Shown: positions 15,233 to 23,961 of the stretch, one piece after another
Layout of the letters: every line of letters starts with the position of its first letter
How positions within the stretch are numbered: the first letter of the stretch is position 1
IMG/VR virus record: IMGVR_UViG_3300042731_005935
Span: 1 to 64,000 of that record
Length of the DNA stretch: 64,000 nt
Source of the DNA: a virus
Reading direction: 5' to 3' (one strand)
Position numbers and translations under genes: made by a program
Notes under the pieces: generated by a model
Database searches by the model: none
What the model was told of the DNA's origin: nothing
What the model saw: only the letters and a program-made list of their open reading frames with translations

Positions 15233-16195
15233 ATGGCAAATACGAACAATCCAGCAACTATGTGGAACTGTCCGAACTATACCGGTGAACTTTACATGAT
15301 TGGCGCGAATCAAACGCCTTTCTTGAATATGATCGGTGGGCTCCAGGGCGGTCTCGTTCGGACCGTATCTTCGTTTGAATTCCCGTTGGCTCAACCGTGG
15401 GCCCTTGAATCCGCTTCACAACCCGAGGTTACGGAAACTGCTTCTCTTACGGCGCCCGATCCGTGGACTTATGTTCGCGGTCAGGATACAAACACTGTAC
15501 AGATCTTCCATCGTGCGGTGACCGTATCTTATGCCAAGCAGTCCGTGACGGGAGCAATCGTGGCCGATGCAACCACTGGCCTGGTTGATAAAAACGAAAA
15601 TCAGCCGGTTCAAAATGAGAAAGACTTCCAAATCACTGCGCATATGCGTCAAATTGCTGTGAATGCGGATTACACCTTTCTCAACGGTGCCTATCAGAAA
15701 GCCACAGATTCGGGAACGGCTGCCAAATCCCGTGGTATCATCACCGCCTGTGTGACCAACAGTGTGAACGCGAATTCCGCCGCACTGTCCCGGACCCTGA
15801 TCAACCAGTTGATCCGGACAATGGCCAACAACGGTGCCGAGTTCATGAACCCGGTTATTTTCTGTAATGCTTTTAACAAACAGAATATTTCGGAAATCTA
15901 CGGGTATGCCCCGGATTCCCGAAATGTCGGCGGAGTGAATATCAACCAAATTGAGACTGACTTTGCTATCCTTGGGGTTGTGTGGGCGCCGAACGTTCCG
16001 GCCTCTACCTTGCTGATTGCCGATTTGGCGGTCTGCAACCCGGTCTTCCTGCCCGTGCCCGATAAGGGAGTTCTGTTCTATGAAGAACTATCCAAGACGG
16101 GTGCTGCCGAGAAAGGTCAGATTTATGGCCAAATCGGTCTTGACTATGGTCCGGAAGAGTATCACGGCAAAATCACCAACCTGGCCACCAGCTAA
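15233..16195 (+). CDS. Major capsid protein, SU10-like
   Basis: A 320-residue protein following the scaffold. The beginning (NYTGELYMIGANQTPFLNMIGG), the Gln/Asp-rich middle and the end (GQIGLDYGPEEYHGKITNL) match the pattern of SU10-type (DUF5309) major head proteins, which have the HK97 fold. No N-terminal delta domain is evident because scaffolding is separate. Like the scaffold gene it has higher GC content and favours codons typical of strong expression. A weak terminator follows. Confidence 0.9.
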   Translation: MANTNNPATMWNCPNYTGELYMIGANQTPFLNMIGGLQGGLVRTVSSFEFPLAQPWALESASQPEVTETASLTAPDPWTYVRGQDTNTVQIFHRAVTVSYAKQSVTGAIVADATTGLVDKNENQPVQNEKDFQITAHMRQIAVNADYTFLNGAYQKATDSGTAAKSRGIITACVTNSVNANSAALSRTLINQLIRTMANNGAEFMNPVIFCNAFNKQNISEIYGYAPDSRNVGGVNINQIETDFAILGVVWAPNVPASTLLIADLAVCNPVFLPVPDKGVLFYEELSKTGAAEKGQIYGQIGLDYGPEEYHGKITNLATS

Positions 16196-16211
16196 GTCTT
16201 CTTGACTTTTT
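16194..16211 (+). terminator. Weak intrinsic terminator after the capsid gene
   Basis: AAGTC (16194-16198) pairs with GACTT (16204-16208) around a five-base loop, and a run of T follows. The five-pair stem is short, so it probably allows partial read-through into the later genes. Confidence 0.4.
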
Positions 16212-16244
16212 ACTTCCTAAAATAGGAGAAAGGAGACAGAGCAC

Positions 16245-16475
16245 ATGTCCAGTAAAGACAGGTTAGAAATCAGGAACTGGGTTAAGAATAACCCCGGTGT
16301 CCATCCCAAATTGCGCGAGTTCTTTGAGGTGCTTGACCGCGACTTGAAGGCGAACAATGTTTGGAGCACCACAACCACAACCACTTCAACTACGACCACC
16401 ACAACGTCGTCGACCACAACGTCGTCGAGTACGACCACGACGACCAGTAGTAGCACCACGACGACTACGGAATAG
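16245..16475 (+). CDS. Small virion protein with a pure Ser/Thr tail (76 aa)
   Basis: Residues 1-40 form a charged helical head (ELRNW-like, ending NNVW). Residues 41-75 are only Ser and Thr, and the last residue is Glu. The tail is encoded by ACC, ACA, ACG, ACT, AGT, AGC, TCG and TCA codons in a near-repeat. It is one of four tails of this type in the window. The place right after the capsid gene suggests a decoration or head-surface protein carrying a mucin-like, possibly O-glycosylated, tail; this is inference. Confidence 0.75.
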   Translation: MSSKDRLEIRNWVKNNPGVHPKLREFFEVLDRDLKANNVWSTTTTTTSTTTTTTSSTTTSSSTTTTTSSSTTTTTE

Positions 16476-16505
16476 TTGAAGCAACGGTTCTGGGAGGATA
16501 ACCCA

Positions 16506-16946
16506 ATGGCAAAAACAAAACAAAAAGCCAGCGAACCAAAAGCATGGCGATTTTATCGGTCGAATCTTTCGACTATCGTATGGAACCCGAAATCGGAGCA
16601 ACCATTGGCCGATTTCACCGCTGGGCACTTTACTACCGATGACCCGAAGGTAGCCCGGACATTAAGAGAACTTGGATATCCTGAGATTCCGCTTGATGCT
16701 TCTGAGCCACCTGCAAATGTCATTATTAGTCAACCGACTCAAGCAATTGATGGAGATGTACCAATCGTTAGGTCATTAATGAATCAGGCGATTACTCCAA
16801 CGCCAAGTCAAGAGAAGGCAGTGGAGAAAAACCTGGCCATGAAGACCCATTCAGTTGGCGGGCCTCCTGCATTGAGATCGGAGGAGCAAACACATTCCAG
16901 CGGGATTACAAAGCTACCGCGTAGGCGGAAGAAAAAGACCGCGTAG
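16506..16946 (+). CDS. Hypothetical head-region protein (146 aa)
   Basis: The start at 16506 follows GGGAGGATAACCCA. The N-terminal half has a beta-rich region (AWRFYRSNLSTIVWNPKSEQP) and reads like a small phage protein that follows capsid genes. The C-terminal half is disordered and ends in a basic cluster (PRRRKKKTA). No family is recognised. Confidence 0.65.
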   Translation: MAKTKQKASEPKAWRFYRSNLSTIVWNPKSEQPLADFTAGHFTTDDPKVARTLRELGYPEIPLDASEPPANVIISQPTQAIDGDVPIVRSLMNQAITPTPSQEKAVEKNLAMKTHSVGGPPALRSEEQTHSSGITKLPRRRKKKTA

Positions 16947-16956
16947 GAGATAGGCA

Positions 16957-17394
16957 ATGACGTACTGTGTTGACAGTGACCTTGTCAAATATCGCCCGAA
17001 CATCCTGTCCCTTGGTGTTGCCTCATGGGAAGACCAGCGGGAGGAAGCATATGCGTTGATCAACCGAGTTATTCAGGCTCGGTGGTATCGCAAAGTTGCG
17101 CCGGAGATGGGTTATGATCCGAATGTTACCTTGTTCGATCCGACCCAAATACGCACTGGTACGCTAACCAGGCTTGAGTGTTTCAAAACGCTTGAGCTTG
17201 CTTACATGCTCATGATGAAAGACTCTCCGGAAGCGGATGGCTTCGAAAGGAATATGAAGACTTTTCGTGACCGATACAATGAGGAATTGGAACTTATACT
17301 TGCGGTTGGTATTGATTACGATTGGTCGGATTCGGATTCATTTGATGATGACGAATTATATCTTCGGGCACCGCGGAGACTTGTACGGGGGTAA
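16957..17394 (+). CDS. Head-tail connector (adaptor)
   Basis: A 145-residue helical protein in the standard position after the capsid gene. The pattern of three helices with REEAYALINRVIQARWYRKV and LECFKTLELAYMLMM resembles gp6/gp15-like adaptors that extend the portal ring. The acidic stretch DWSDSDSFDDDE lies near the C-terminus. The call rests on gene order and size rather than on a unique motif. Confidence 0.6.
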   Translation: MTYCVDSDLVKYRPNILSLGVASWEDQREEAYALINRVIQARWYRKVAPEMGYDPNVTLFDPTQIRTGTLTRLECFKTLELAYMLMMKDSPEADGFERNMKTFRDRYNEELELILAVGIDYDWSDSDSFDDDELYLRAPRRLVRG

Positions 17395-17397
17395 ATC

Positions 17398-17871
17398 ATG
17401 GCAAACGCCATAAGCATAGACCTGGTTGGAATTACTCGTATTCAAAGGAAGTTAACACTTCTCCAAAATAGTATTTTCTCCAGGGCTTTGATGACGGAGA
17501 TTGGCCTCTTTGCCATGACCCGTATTAAGTCAAGAACGGTTGAAGGCAAGGATGTGGATGGTACACCATTCAAGCCTTATTCTCCAAAATACGCAATGTT
17601 CCGACAAGAGCATGGTCATCCGACCAATAAAGTCAACCTGACTTTTTCTGGTTCCATGTTATCTTCAATGACGTTTAACCCGGATGCGGATAAAGTAACA
17701 CTTTACTTCTTAAACACTTATGGATTTGGTGCTGGTAACAAAAGTCATACCAGTAATCCTAAAAAAGCATTCTTTTTGAATGAGGAACGGAGATTCTTTG
17801 CATTATCCGGAGAAGACGTTGAAGACATTGTGGATATCGTAGAACGTTATTACAGGAGGTTAATAGCATAA
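17398..17871 (+). CDS. Virion morphogenesis / head-tail completion protein
   Basis: A 157-residue protein with the pattern G-K-D-V-D-G-T-P-F-K-P-Y-S-P-K-Y, then VNLTFSGSMLSSM and a closing RYYRRL helix. This is the signature of the HK97 gp10 / Mu gpG-like morphogenesis group, which joins head and tail. It starts 3 bases after the connector gene and overlaps the next start by one base. Confidence 0.75.
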   Translation: MANAISIDLVGITRIQRKLTLLQNSIFSRALMTEIGLFAMTRIKSRTVEGKDVDGTPFKPYSPKYAMFRQEHGHPTNKVNLTFSGSMLSSMTFNPDADKVTLYFLNTYGFGAGNKSHTSNPKKAFFLNEERRFFALSGEDVEDIVDIVERYYRRLIA

Positions 17872-18320
17872 TGGCCGCCAATTCAATACGCGAACGCTTA
17901 ATTCTTGCTGATAAGGCAATCCTTGATGAATTGTCTTTCATCAAGACGGTGGAGAGGAGACTTCCATCATATAAAGACTTGCAAAATTTCGCACTCACGC
18001 AACTGCCTGTAGCAGCAATTGTCGGACGTATACCGAAACCGACCAACAAGGTGAGTAGTCGAACAGGTCAGGTGGATCAGATCCTTTCGGAACTTCGTGT
18101 GGATATCTATGTTTTTCTCCAAGAAAATGAATCTGCGGACTCGGCAATATCGAGCTACTTGGATGATTTGTGGCCGCAACTTTACGCCGACCCGACACGT
18201 GGTAGACTTTGCATGTTTACTACCCTTGAAGCAACGGAGAATACAGAGACGTGGCCGCCATTCGTAGCATTTCAATTAACTTGTGTTCATAACTACCAAC
18301 ATTCAACCGGAGGAATTTAA
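17871..18320 (+). CDS. Tail terminator-like protein
   Basis: A 149-residue protein in the slot where tail terminators occur, just before the tail tube gene. It has a helical N-terminus, then beta strands (RVDIYVFLQ), a helix (AISSYLDDLWPQLY) and a final strand. The fold order matches gpU/gp17-like terminators. Assignment is by position and length. Confidence 0.6.
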   Translation: MAANSIRERLILADKAILDELSFIKTVERRLPSYKDLQNFALTQLPVAAIVGRIPKPTNKVSSRTGQVDQILSELRVDIYVFLQENESADSAISSYLDDLWPQLYADPTRGRLCMFTTLEATENTETWPPFVAFQLTCVHNYQHSTGGI

Positions 18321-18323
18321 AAG

Positions 18324-18902
18324 ATGACCGAAGCCCACAGTACCTCATTGTATTCACCAGCAGGGCGAGGTATCCTCTATATTGCGGAGTGGAGTGGAAC
18401 TACTCCTCCGACGGATCCCGACGATTACACTGAAGTCGGTAACTGTCCGTCGCTTGAAGCGGAGCCTACTATTGAACGCCGCCCGCATTATTCTAGCCGT
18501 TCTGGTCTCCGTACCCGCGACCTTAACCCGGTCGTGCAAACGGAGTATAATATCACCTTTGAGTGTGACGAAATGTCCGCCAAGAACCTTGCACGGTTTT
18601 TCTTGGGCACTCTAAATGCTTCAACCAAGGTGATCGCTGGTCTTCAGAGCGCGGATAAAGAGTATGCCTTGAAGTTCGTTTCCGACAACCCGATCGGGCC
18701 CAACCAGATTTTTTACTACTGGAGAGTAACACTGGGGCCCAACGGACCGCTGCAACTTATCGGCGATGAATACCTGATAATGTCGTTCACGGGAGAGGGC
18801 TTGAGCGATAGTGCCAATCATGCTTCCAGCCCGTATTTTGATATTAAATATGTGACGACAACTACCACAACTACCACAACTACCACAACTACCACAGAGT
18901 AA
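18324..18902 (+). CDS. Major tail tube protein with a poly-Thr tail
   Basis: The 177-residue body is beta-rich with the layout of a tail tube protein: RGILYIAEW at the start, RPHYSSRSGLRTRD near residue 55 and a strand-rich end. Residues 178-191 are fourteen threonines and the last residue is Glu. The tail is encoded largely by four copies of a nine-base ACTACCACA unit. On the mature tail it should be displayed many times. Position between the terminator and the tail chaperone supports the call. Confidence 0.8.
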   Translation: MTEAHSTSLYSPAGRGILYIAEWSGTTPPTDPDDYTEVGNCPSLEAEPTIERRPHYSSRSGLRTRDLNPVVQTEYNITFECDEMSAKNLARFFLGTLNASTKVIAGLQSADKEYALKFVSDNPIGPNQIFYYWRVTLGPNGPLQLIGDEYLIMSFTGEGLSDSANHASSPYFDIKYVTTTTTTTTTTTTTTE

Positions 18903-18929
18903 TTGTGTGGTATAGCAAAGGAAACGCCA

Positions 18930-19376
18930 ATGCCGAGGAAAAGAGAAGTCGTGAAAATCGACGACAAGGAGTATACCATTAAAGAACTAACCGTCGGGGA
19001 GATTATCAATATCACCCAAGGGTCGGTGTTTTTTAGTGGTCCGCTGAAAGGTAACGGTGTTGGAGACAAAGATAAGTCCAAAAAAGGAGATGAAGCAAAA
19101 GGAAAGAAATCCGAAAACCTGACTGATGAAATCACTGATATTATGTCTGATTTCAAAAGATTAATGAAGACCTGTTGTGATTTCGGTCCGGAAGACTTGG
19201 TTAAGTTGACTCCTTCTCAAATTCGCGAAATTTACGATGGTTTCAAAAAAGTGAATTCGGATTTTTTATCTTCGTTAAAAGCACTGGGGGTGGCGGAAGC
19301 CCTGGTAAATATCAGGGACGTAGCTCTCAATCGCTTTTCAAAAATGCTTGTCACCTTGTTGAATCAGGACATGTAA
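18930..19376 (+). CDS. Tail assembly chaperone, short (G-like) product
   Basis: A 148-residue protein between tail tube and tape measure genes, where the G/GT-type chaperones sit. The N-terminal half is beta-rich (EVVKIDDKEYTIKELTVGEI), then a charged disordered loop, then helices. The ATG at 18930 follows AAAGGAAACGCC. A -1 shift near the end would extend it (see 19340-19528). The chaperones coat the tape measure during assembly and are absent from the virion in model phages. Confidence 0.75.
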   Translation: MPRKREVVKIDDKEYTIKELTVGEIINITQGSVFFSGPLKGNGVGDKDKSKKGDEAKGKKSENLTDEITDIMSDFKRLMKTCCDFGPEDLVKLTPSQIREIYDGFKKVNSDFLSSLKALGVAEALVNIRDVALNRFSKMLVTLLNQDM

Positions 19377-19528
19377 ATGTCTTCCAATACGGCTTTTCAT
19401 TTTTTCTCCAAGCGTTGAATGAGCATCAAATTATTTCCAACATTCAACGAAAAAACATGGCTATTGCCATGCGGGTTGCCCGATGGGCGTCTGATAGAGA
19501 ATGGAAGAAATTCATGAAAAGGAAGTAA
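19340..19528 (+). CDS. -1 frame extension of the tail chaperone (GT-like)
   Basis: No start codon precedes this open frame, but it continues the chaperone in the -1 frame. The frame stays open from before the stop at 19376 to TAA at 19526-19528, reading ESGHVNVFQYGFSFFLQAL and on to a basic end. A possible slip site is A-AAA-ATG at 19340-19346, where the Lys codon can re-pair one base back. The G-rich run near 19290 is a second candidate. The extension ends two bases before the tape measure start, whose ribosome site lies inside it. Programmed frameshifting in this gene pair is common in long-tailed phages. Confidence 0.65.
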   Translation, partial: KNACHLVESGHVNVFQYGFSFFLQALNEHQIISNIQRKNMAIAMRVARWASDREWKKFMKRK

Positions 19529-19529
19529 A

Positions 19530-22500
19530 ATGACCGAACGACTGGATATAATAGTCCGGATTAGAGATGCCGCCCAAGCTGGAGTGCGGTCGGTTAAAAA
19601 GGGTCTTGCAGGAATCGGAAGTACTGCTTCAGCAACAACTGGAGCAATCCGTGGAATGTATGGACAACTTGCAGCCGTCACCGCACTCTTTGCCGGTGGA
19701 GCATTTCTTGGCAGCGCCGTCAAAACTTTTACCCAGTTTGATGATGTAATGAGGCAAGCTGGTGCTGTAACAAATGCCACCAAGGGAGAAATGGAGGCGA
19801 TGACGGAGCAGGCAAAAGAAATGGGTAAGACAACTCGTTTTACTGCTTCCGATGCTGCCAATGGTTTGCGTTTGCTCGGTATGGCGGGGTTTGAAGCCAG
19901 TGAATCTACCGCAGCACTTCCTGGAGTACTTAATCTCGCTGCCGCTGGTAGTATTGATCTTGGAACTGCGGCAGATATTGCAACGAATGTCTTGGCTGGC
20001 TTTGGTTTAGAAGTGGAGAATTTAGGTCAGGTTAATGATGTTCTGGTTCAAACTTTTACTTCTTCAAACACTACCATCACCGAACTTGGCGAAGCGTTTA
20101 AACTTGTTGGCCCAATTGCAAAAGGTGTTGGATCAAATTTTGAAGACTTATTCGCCGCGATTGGAAAGTTAGGTGATGCAGGTCTGAAAGGAACACTTGC
20201 CGGTACAGCATTAAGAGGAGCAATCAACGCCCTATTGAATCCAACCAAAGAAGAAGAGAAATTAATGGAAGGATTGCAAAAACGTCTTGGCGGAGTTGCT
20301 CTAAAAGTCAAAGATGCCGAAGGAAATTTTATTGGCTTTACTTCGATTATCAAGCAATTGGAGGATGCTGGCTTAAAAGGAGATGAAGCCCTCAAGCTTT
20401 TTGGATTGAGGGCTGGGCCAGGTATGGCAGCATTATTAAACCAGGGCTCGGAAGCACTTGCAGAACTTGAACGTAAAATAAATAATGCTGGTGGAGTAAG
20501 TGAAGAAATTGCTGATAAGATGGAGTCAGGAATCGGTGGTGCGGCACGTGAGGCGGCCGCAGCATTTGAGGCGGTAAAGATTGCTATCGGAGAAGCATTT
20601 TCGGAAGATATTATTAAGGCAATTAGAGGGTTCCGCGATCGGATGCTTGAGGTTATTGATATTATCAAGCAATTAAAAAAAGAAGGAACCCTTAAAGCAT
20701 ATGTTGACGCGGTGTCCGCAACATTAAATTTTCTTGGCAGGAGAATTGAAGAAATTACAACCGGATTTAAGGAACTTACCAAGGTTATAGTTGCGGGAAT
20801 TGCTGCAATAAATGGAGATTTAGGAATAGCAAAGGAGGCATTAAAAGATATTGGGTCTGATTTCGATAGACTTCTTGTTAAGAGGGGTTTACTTGAATCA
20901 CAAACCAAGAGAGAGTCAATGGCAATAAAGGAGCAAATTAATGCCATTCAAAATCAAATTGTTATCTCTGAAAAGAAAATAGAGCAGGATAAAGAGGATC
21001 TGAACGGTTGGAGGGCCAAAATTGCAGGTTCCAAAGTTTATCAGAAACAACTTGAAAAACACCAAAGGCAGTTACAATCATTATATGATGAGCTTGACAA
21101 ACTTAATAAGAAGAAAACACAAATTGATGTTAAATTAAATATTGAACAAATAAAAGAGGAAGGGGAGTATATTGATTATTGGGCAAGAAGTGTTGGTAAA
21201 AAATTAGAAGAAGAGTCAAAGCCAAGCGGTCCGATTGGAACCGGCGGGAAGAAAGTTGCAGAGACAATTGCGGAGTCAATTGTTCCTGATTCTCCAACAA
21301 TGGAAGCATTAATGAAAGCCGGTCTCACCAAACTCACTGCTACACTTCAGACAGAAGCAGCAAAGATTGAAGGCCAGTATGACCAGAATTTGATTTCTCT
21401 TGATGAATATTTCAATCAAAGGCGAACATTGATTGAGAGGAGAATTCAACAGGAACTCGCTCTCCTTAGAGCCCAGGCGGAATCGGAGACTGATACCGAC
21501 AAACGTGCCTTAATTAATGCTCAGATATTCGCCAAAGAGCAACAACTCCAAACAGCCTTACTCCAGTTGGAGAATGAACGCTATGAGGAACAAGATCGAT
21601 TAAAACAAGATCAACTCCGAAAAGAGGATCAACTCAATAACCTCCGGTTAAAAGCAGAGAAGGCATTTCAGGATCAAAAGGCTCGGGTTGCTGGTGGTCC
21701 TTCGTTTGGTCTTGAAGCTACATTCTTGGAAGAACAAGCAAAACTCCAGCAGCGTCAGAATGCGGAACTTGCAGCAATCCAAGAATTTTATTCCCAAAAA
21801 CTCCAATTACTCCGGGAGAATAAAGCTGCCGAAGCTGAAATCGAAGCAGCTTTTCAGGAACAGAAGGCTTCAATTGAAGAACAACACAGGTTACAACAGA
21901 AGGAGAAGATTAGATTAACGCAAGACCAGGAACAACGCCTGGCCGAATATAGACTCAACAATATTGCTCAGACAGCGCAAGGAGTCTCCCAAATCTTCAC
22001 CCAATTGTATCAGTTAACTGGGAAGAAACAGAAAGAATTCTTTTACATTGCCAAAGCGGCAGCAATCGCAGAGGCAACCATAAATGTAGCACAAGGTGTT
22101 ACTAAAGCTTTAGCGCAGGGTGGCTTCTTTGGAATTATTACGGGTACTCTTGTCGCAGCCGCAGGCGCAATTCAGATTGCTACAATTGCAAATCAGAGCC
22201 TTGCTGAGGGTGGCCTTGTTGCTGGTAAATCTCCAACGAAATCTTCGGATGATAAATTGATTAATGCAACATCTGGAGAATTTATGCAGCCGGTTGATGC
22301 AGTGAATTATTATGGTCTCGGTGTTATGGAAGCAATGCGCCGAAAATCAATTCCTAAAGGAATCTTTGATGGATTTTCTATGCCTGGGGTTCGATACGGA
22401 ACGAGCCACTTTGCAGAGGGTGGAGCAGTTAAAGCACAAAACAGTGGTATTGGAGATACCAAGAATGATACGAAAAAAGGACAACAAACAAATATTGTAA

Positions 22501-22625
22501 ACGTACTTGATCCGGCTGTGTTTGAGCAGTGGTCAAGCAGTACTCCCGGCCAGCGCAATATTTTGAATGTATTGTCTCAAAATATCTTCGAAGTCAGGCA
22601 GATGGTTTTTGATAACCAAAGTTAA
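19530..22625 (+). CDS. Tail tape measure protein
   Basis: The longest plus-strand gene, 1031 residues. The first 400 residues have the TP901-type layout (FDDVMRQAGAVTNATKGEMEAM, then repeated glycine/alanine-rich segments). The middle is a long Lys/Glu/Gln coiled coil (residues about 460-830). Near residue 860 a hydrophobic patch (IAKAAAIAEATINVAQGVTKAL and following) precedes a glycine-rich end. The length sets the tail length in model phages; at about 1.5 angstrom per residue this would be near 150 nm, an estimate by rule of thumb. Confidence 0.9.
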   Translation: MTERLDIIVRIRDAAQAGVRSVKKGLAGIGSTASATTGAIRGMYGQLAAVTALFAGGAFLGSAVKTFTQFDDVMRQAGAVTNATKGEMEAMTEQAKEMGKTTRFTASDAANGLRLLGMAGFEASESTAALPGVLNLAAAGSIDLGTAADIATNVLAGFGLEVENLGQVNDVLVQTFTSSNTTITELGEAFKLVGPIAKGVGSNFEDLFAAIGKLGDAGLKGTLAGTALRGAINALLNPTKEEEKLMEGLQKRLGGVALKVKDAEGNFIGFTSIIKQLEDAGLKGDEALKLFGLRAGPGMAALLNQGSEALAELERKINNAGGVSEEIADKMESGIGGAAREAAAAFEAVKIAIGEAFSEDIIKAIRGFRDRMLEVIDIIKQLKKEGTLKAYVDAVSATLNFLGRRIEEITTGFKELTKVIVAGIAAINGDLGIAKEALKDIGSDFDRLLVKRGLLESQTKRESMAIKEQINAIQNQIVISEKKIEQDKEDLNGWRAKIAGSKVYQKQLEKHQRQLQSLYDELDKLNKKKTQIDVKLNIEQIKEEGEYIDYWARSVGKKLEEESKPSGPIGTGGKKVAETIAESIVPDSPTMEALMKAGLTKLTATLQTEAAKIEGQYDQNLISLDEYFNQRRTLIERRIQQELALLRAQAESETDTDKRALINAQIFAKEQQLQTALLQLENERYEEQDRLKQDQLRKEDQLNNLRLKAEKAFQDQKARVAGGPSFGLEATFLEEQAKLQQRQNAELAAIQEFYSQKLQLLRENKAAEAEIEAAFQEQKASIEEQHRLQQKEKIRLTQDQEQRLAEYRLNNIAQTAQGVSQIFTQLYQLTGKKQKEFFYIAKAAAIAEATINVAQGVTKALAQGGFFGIITGTLVAAAGAIQIATIANQSLAEGGLVAGKSPTKSSDDKLINATSGEFMQPVDAVNYYGLGVMEAMRRKSIPKGIFDGFSMPGVRYGTSHFAEGGAVKAQNSGIGDTKNDTKKGQQTNIVNVLDPAVFEQWSSSTPGQRNILNVLSQNIFEVRQMVFDNQS

Positions 22626-22635
22626 GGAGTAAATT

Positions 22636-23949
22636 ATGCCTTTAAATGGAGCAATTCAGACAGGAACAGTCACCAGTTTCTCCGGTGCAAACGGACTTTT
22701 GCAGGCTTTGTTGGATTTTGTGGCTGGAACAAAAGTAACAGGAGCAACAACGACTGGTTCTGGCTCAGGACCATACACGGCAACCTTGACCACTACTGTT
22801 GGTTTAGGATCTGTTATCATCAATTATACAGTTGGCGGGATAGATTTCGAGGCACAAGATGATGGTGCGAACGGCTTAAATGATGCAACAGATGGATATA
22901 TCTCTTCAGGATCGATTGATTATGGAACCGGAGCGTTTACAGTAACTTTTACCACAACACCAGATGCAAATCCAACAATTGATTATGTACACGGAGATGA
23001 TGGTCAGGACTGGGAAATTAAATATCAACGTAATACGAGAGATAGCGATAAGTTAACACCAGAGGAGCCATTCGGAAGTGATTGTGAGGAGGTTATTCTA
23101 CACAACCGTGGACTATCTGGTGCTGAGAATGTTCTGATTGGTATCCGTGAATGGAAGTATGTTGCTGGCGCTGCATATGGTTGGGATCTTACTGGCTATC
23201 AGGCATACACGGATGGGATGTATTGGGGAAAGACAATCATTGATGATTTGTCTCTTGATTATGATTCATTATGGGATCATTTTGATGATACTCCAATCCT
23301 CCCGCTCATTGATGATACAATGTACTACTGGTTTTATAGTAACCGTCAGCGCATAGTTGTTATAGTAAAAGTACAGAGCAATTATGAATGTTGTTACATG
23401 GGTTTCGCAAACCGCTTCGGGAATCCAGAAGATTATCCATATCCGCTTGTTATTAAGGGTTGTGGATATGGTAATATCAACAACACAAGTACTTCACAAA
23501 GTAACCATTCATATATACCGTATGGACCATCTAATGGAACAGAAATGCTCCATAATGTTCTTCCTAACAATGCTTGGAGTATAAACTGGGGAACAGGATC
23601 GACCTACTTTGCAACATGGCTGTTCCCAACGGCGAATTGGGCAGATACAGGACAGATGTACGAGGCTCCGGCTAAGAAGGAAGTAATGATGACTCCTGTT
23701 ATTGGTATGAATGCGCTAATAAATGCTGGACTTTGGGAACTGGATGGAGTATATCATGTTTCCGGTATCGGTGTCCAATCCGAAGACTACATTCGGGCGC
23801 ATGATGGAATAAAGTACCGGGCTTTTCAGGATATTGCCAGAATAGAATACGACGATTGGATGGGTGTGGCAGAAATAGAATTTACTACCACAAGCACTTC
23901 TACAACCACAACAACTACTACATCAAGTACCACAACAACTACAGTATAG
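22636..23949 (+). CDS. Tail protein with a C-terminal Thr/Ser tail (437 aa)
   Basis: A Gly/Thr/Asp-rich N-terminal beta domain of about 130 residues, then a larger beta-rich domain with many aromatic residues. Residues 417-436 are all Thr or Ser, and Val ends the protein. It follows the tape measure gene, so it belongs to the distal tail. The last 34 bases, including the stop and ribosome site, match the end of the tail-tip gene exactly. I do not recognise the fold. The next gene looks distantly similar in composition and layout. Confidence 0.7.
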   Translation: MPLNGAIQTGTVTSFSGANGLLQALLDFVAGTKVTGATTTGSGSGPYTATLTTTVGLGSVIINYTVGGIDFEAQDDGANGLNDATDGYISSGSIDYGTGAFTVTFTTTPDANPTIDYVHGDDGQDWEIKYQRNTRDSDKLTPEEPFGSDCEEVILHNRGLSGAENVLIGIREWKYVAGAAYGWDLTGYQAYTDGMYWGKTIIDDLSLDYDSLWDHFDDTPILPLIDDTMYYWFYSNRQRIVVIVKVQSNYECCYMGFANRFGNPEDYPYPLVIKGCGYGNINNTSTSQSNHSYIPYGPSNGTEMLHNVLPNNAWSINWGTGSTYFATWLFPTANWADTGQMYEAPAKKEVMMTPVIGMNALINAGLWELDGVYHVSGIGVQSEDYIRAHDGIKYRAFQDIARIEYDDWMGVAEIEFTTTSTSTTTTTTTSSTTTTTV

Positions 23950-23953
23950 GAGA
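23920..23953 (+). repeat. 34-bp exact repeat, copy 1 (end of Thr/Ser tail)
   Basis: The sequence from ACATCAAG to the GGAGA of the ribosome site is identical to 30508-30541. It covers the final codons of the tail, the TAG stop and the Shine-Dalgarno of the next gene. Confidence 0.85.
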
Positions 23954-23961
23954 AGCGAGTC

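Noticed and set aside
15416-15949. 177-residue minus-strand frame opposite the capsid gene
   Set aside because: Shadow frame of the capsid gene.
16217-16628. Minus-strand frames with poly-Val or Arg-rich proteins opposite the Thr/Ser tails (also near 18818-19156 and 30252-30521)
   Set aside because: They are mirror images of the ACC/ACA repeat and lie on the wrong strand, with no ribosome sites.
20048-20947. 299-residue minus-strand frame opposite the tape measure gene
   Set aside because: Shadow frame with low-complexity Ser/Pro/Ala content and no ribosome site.
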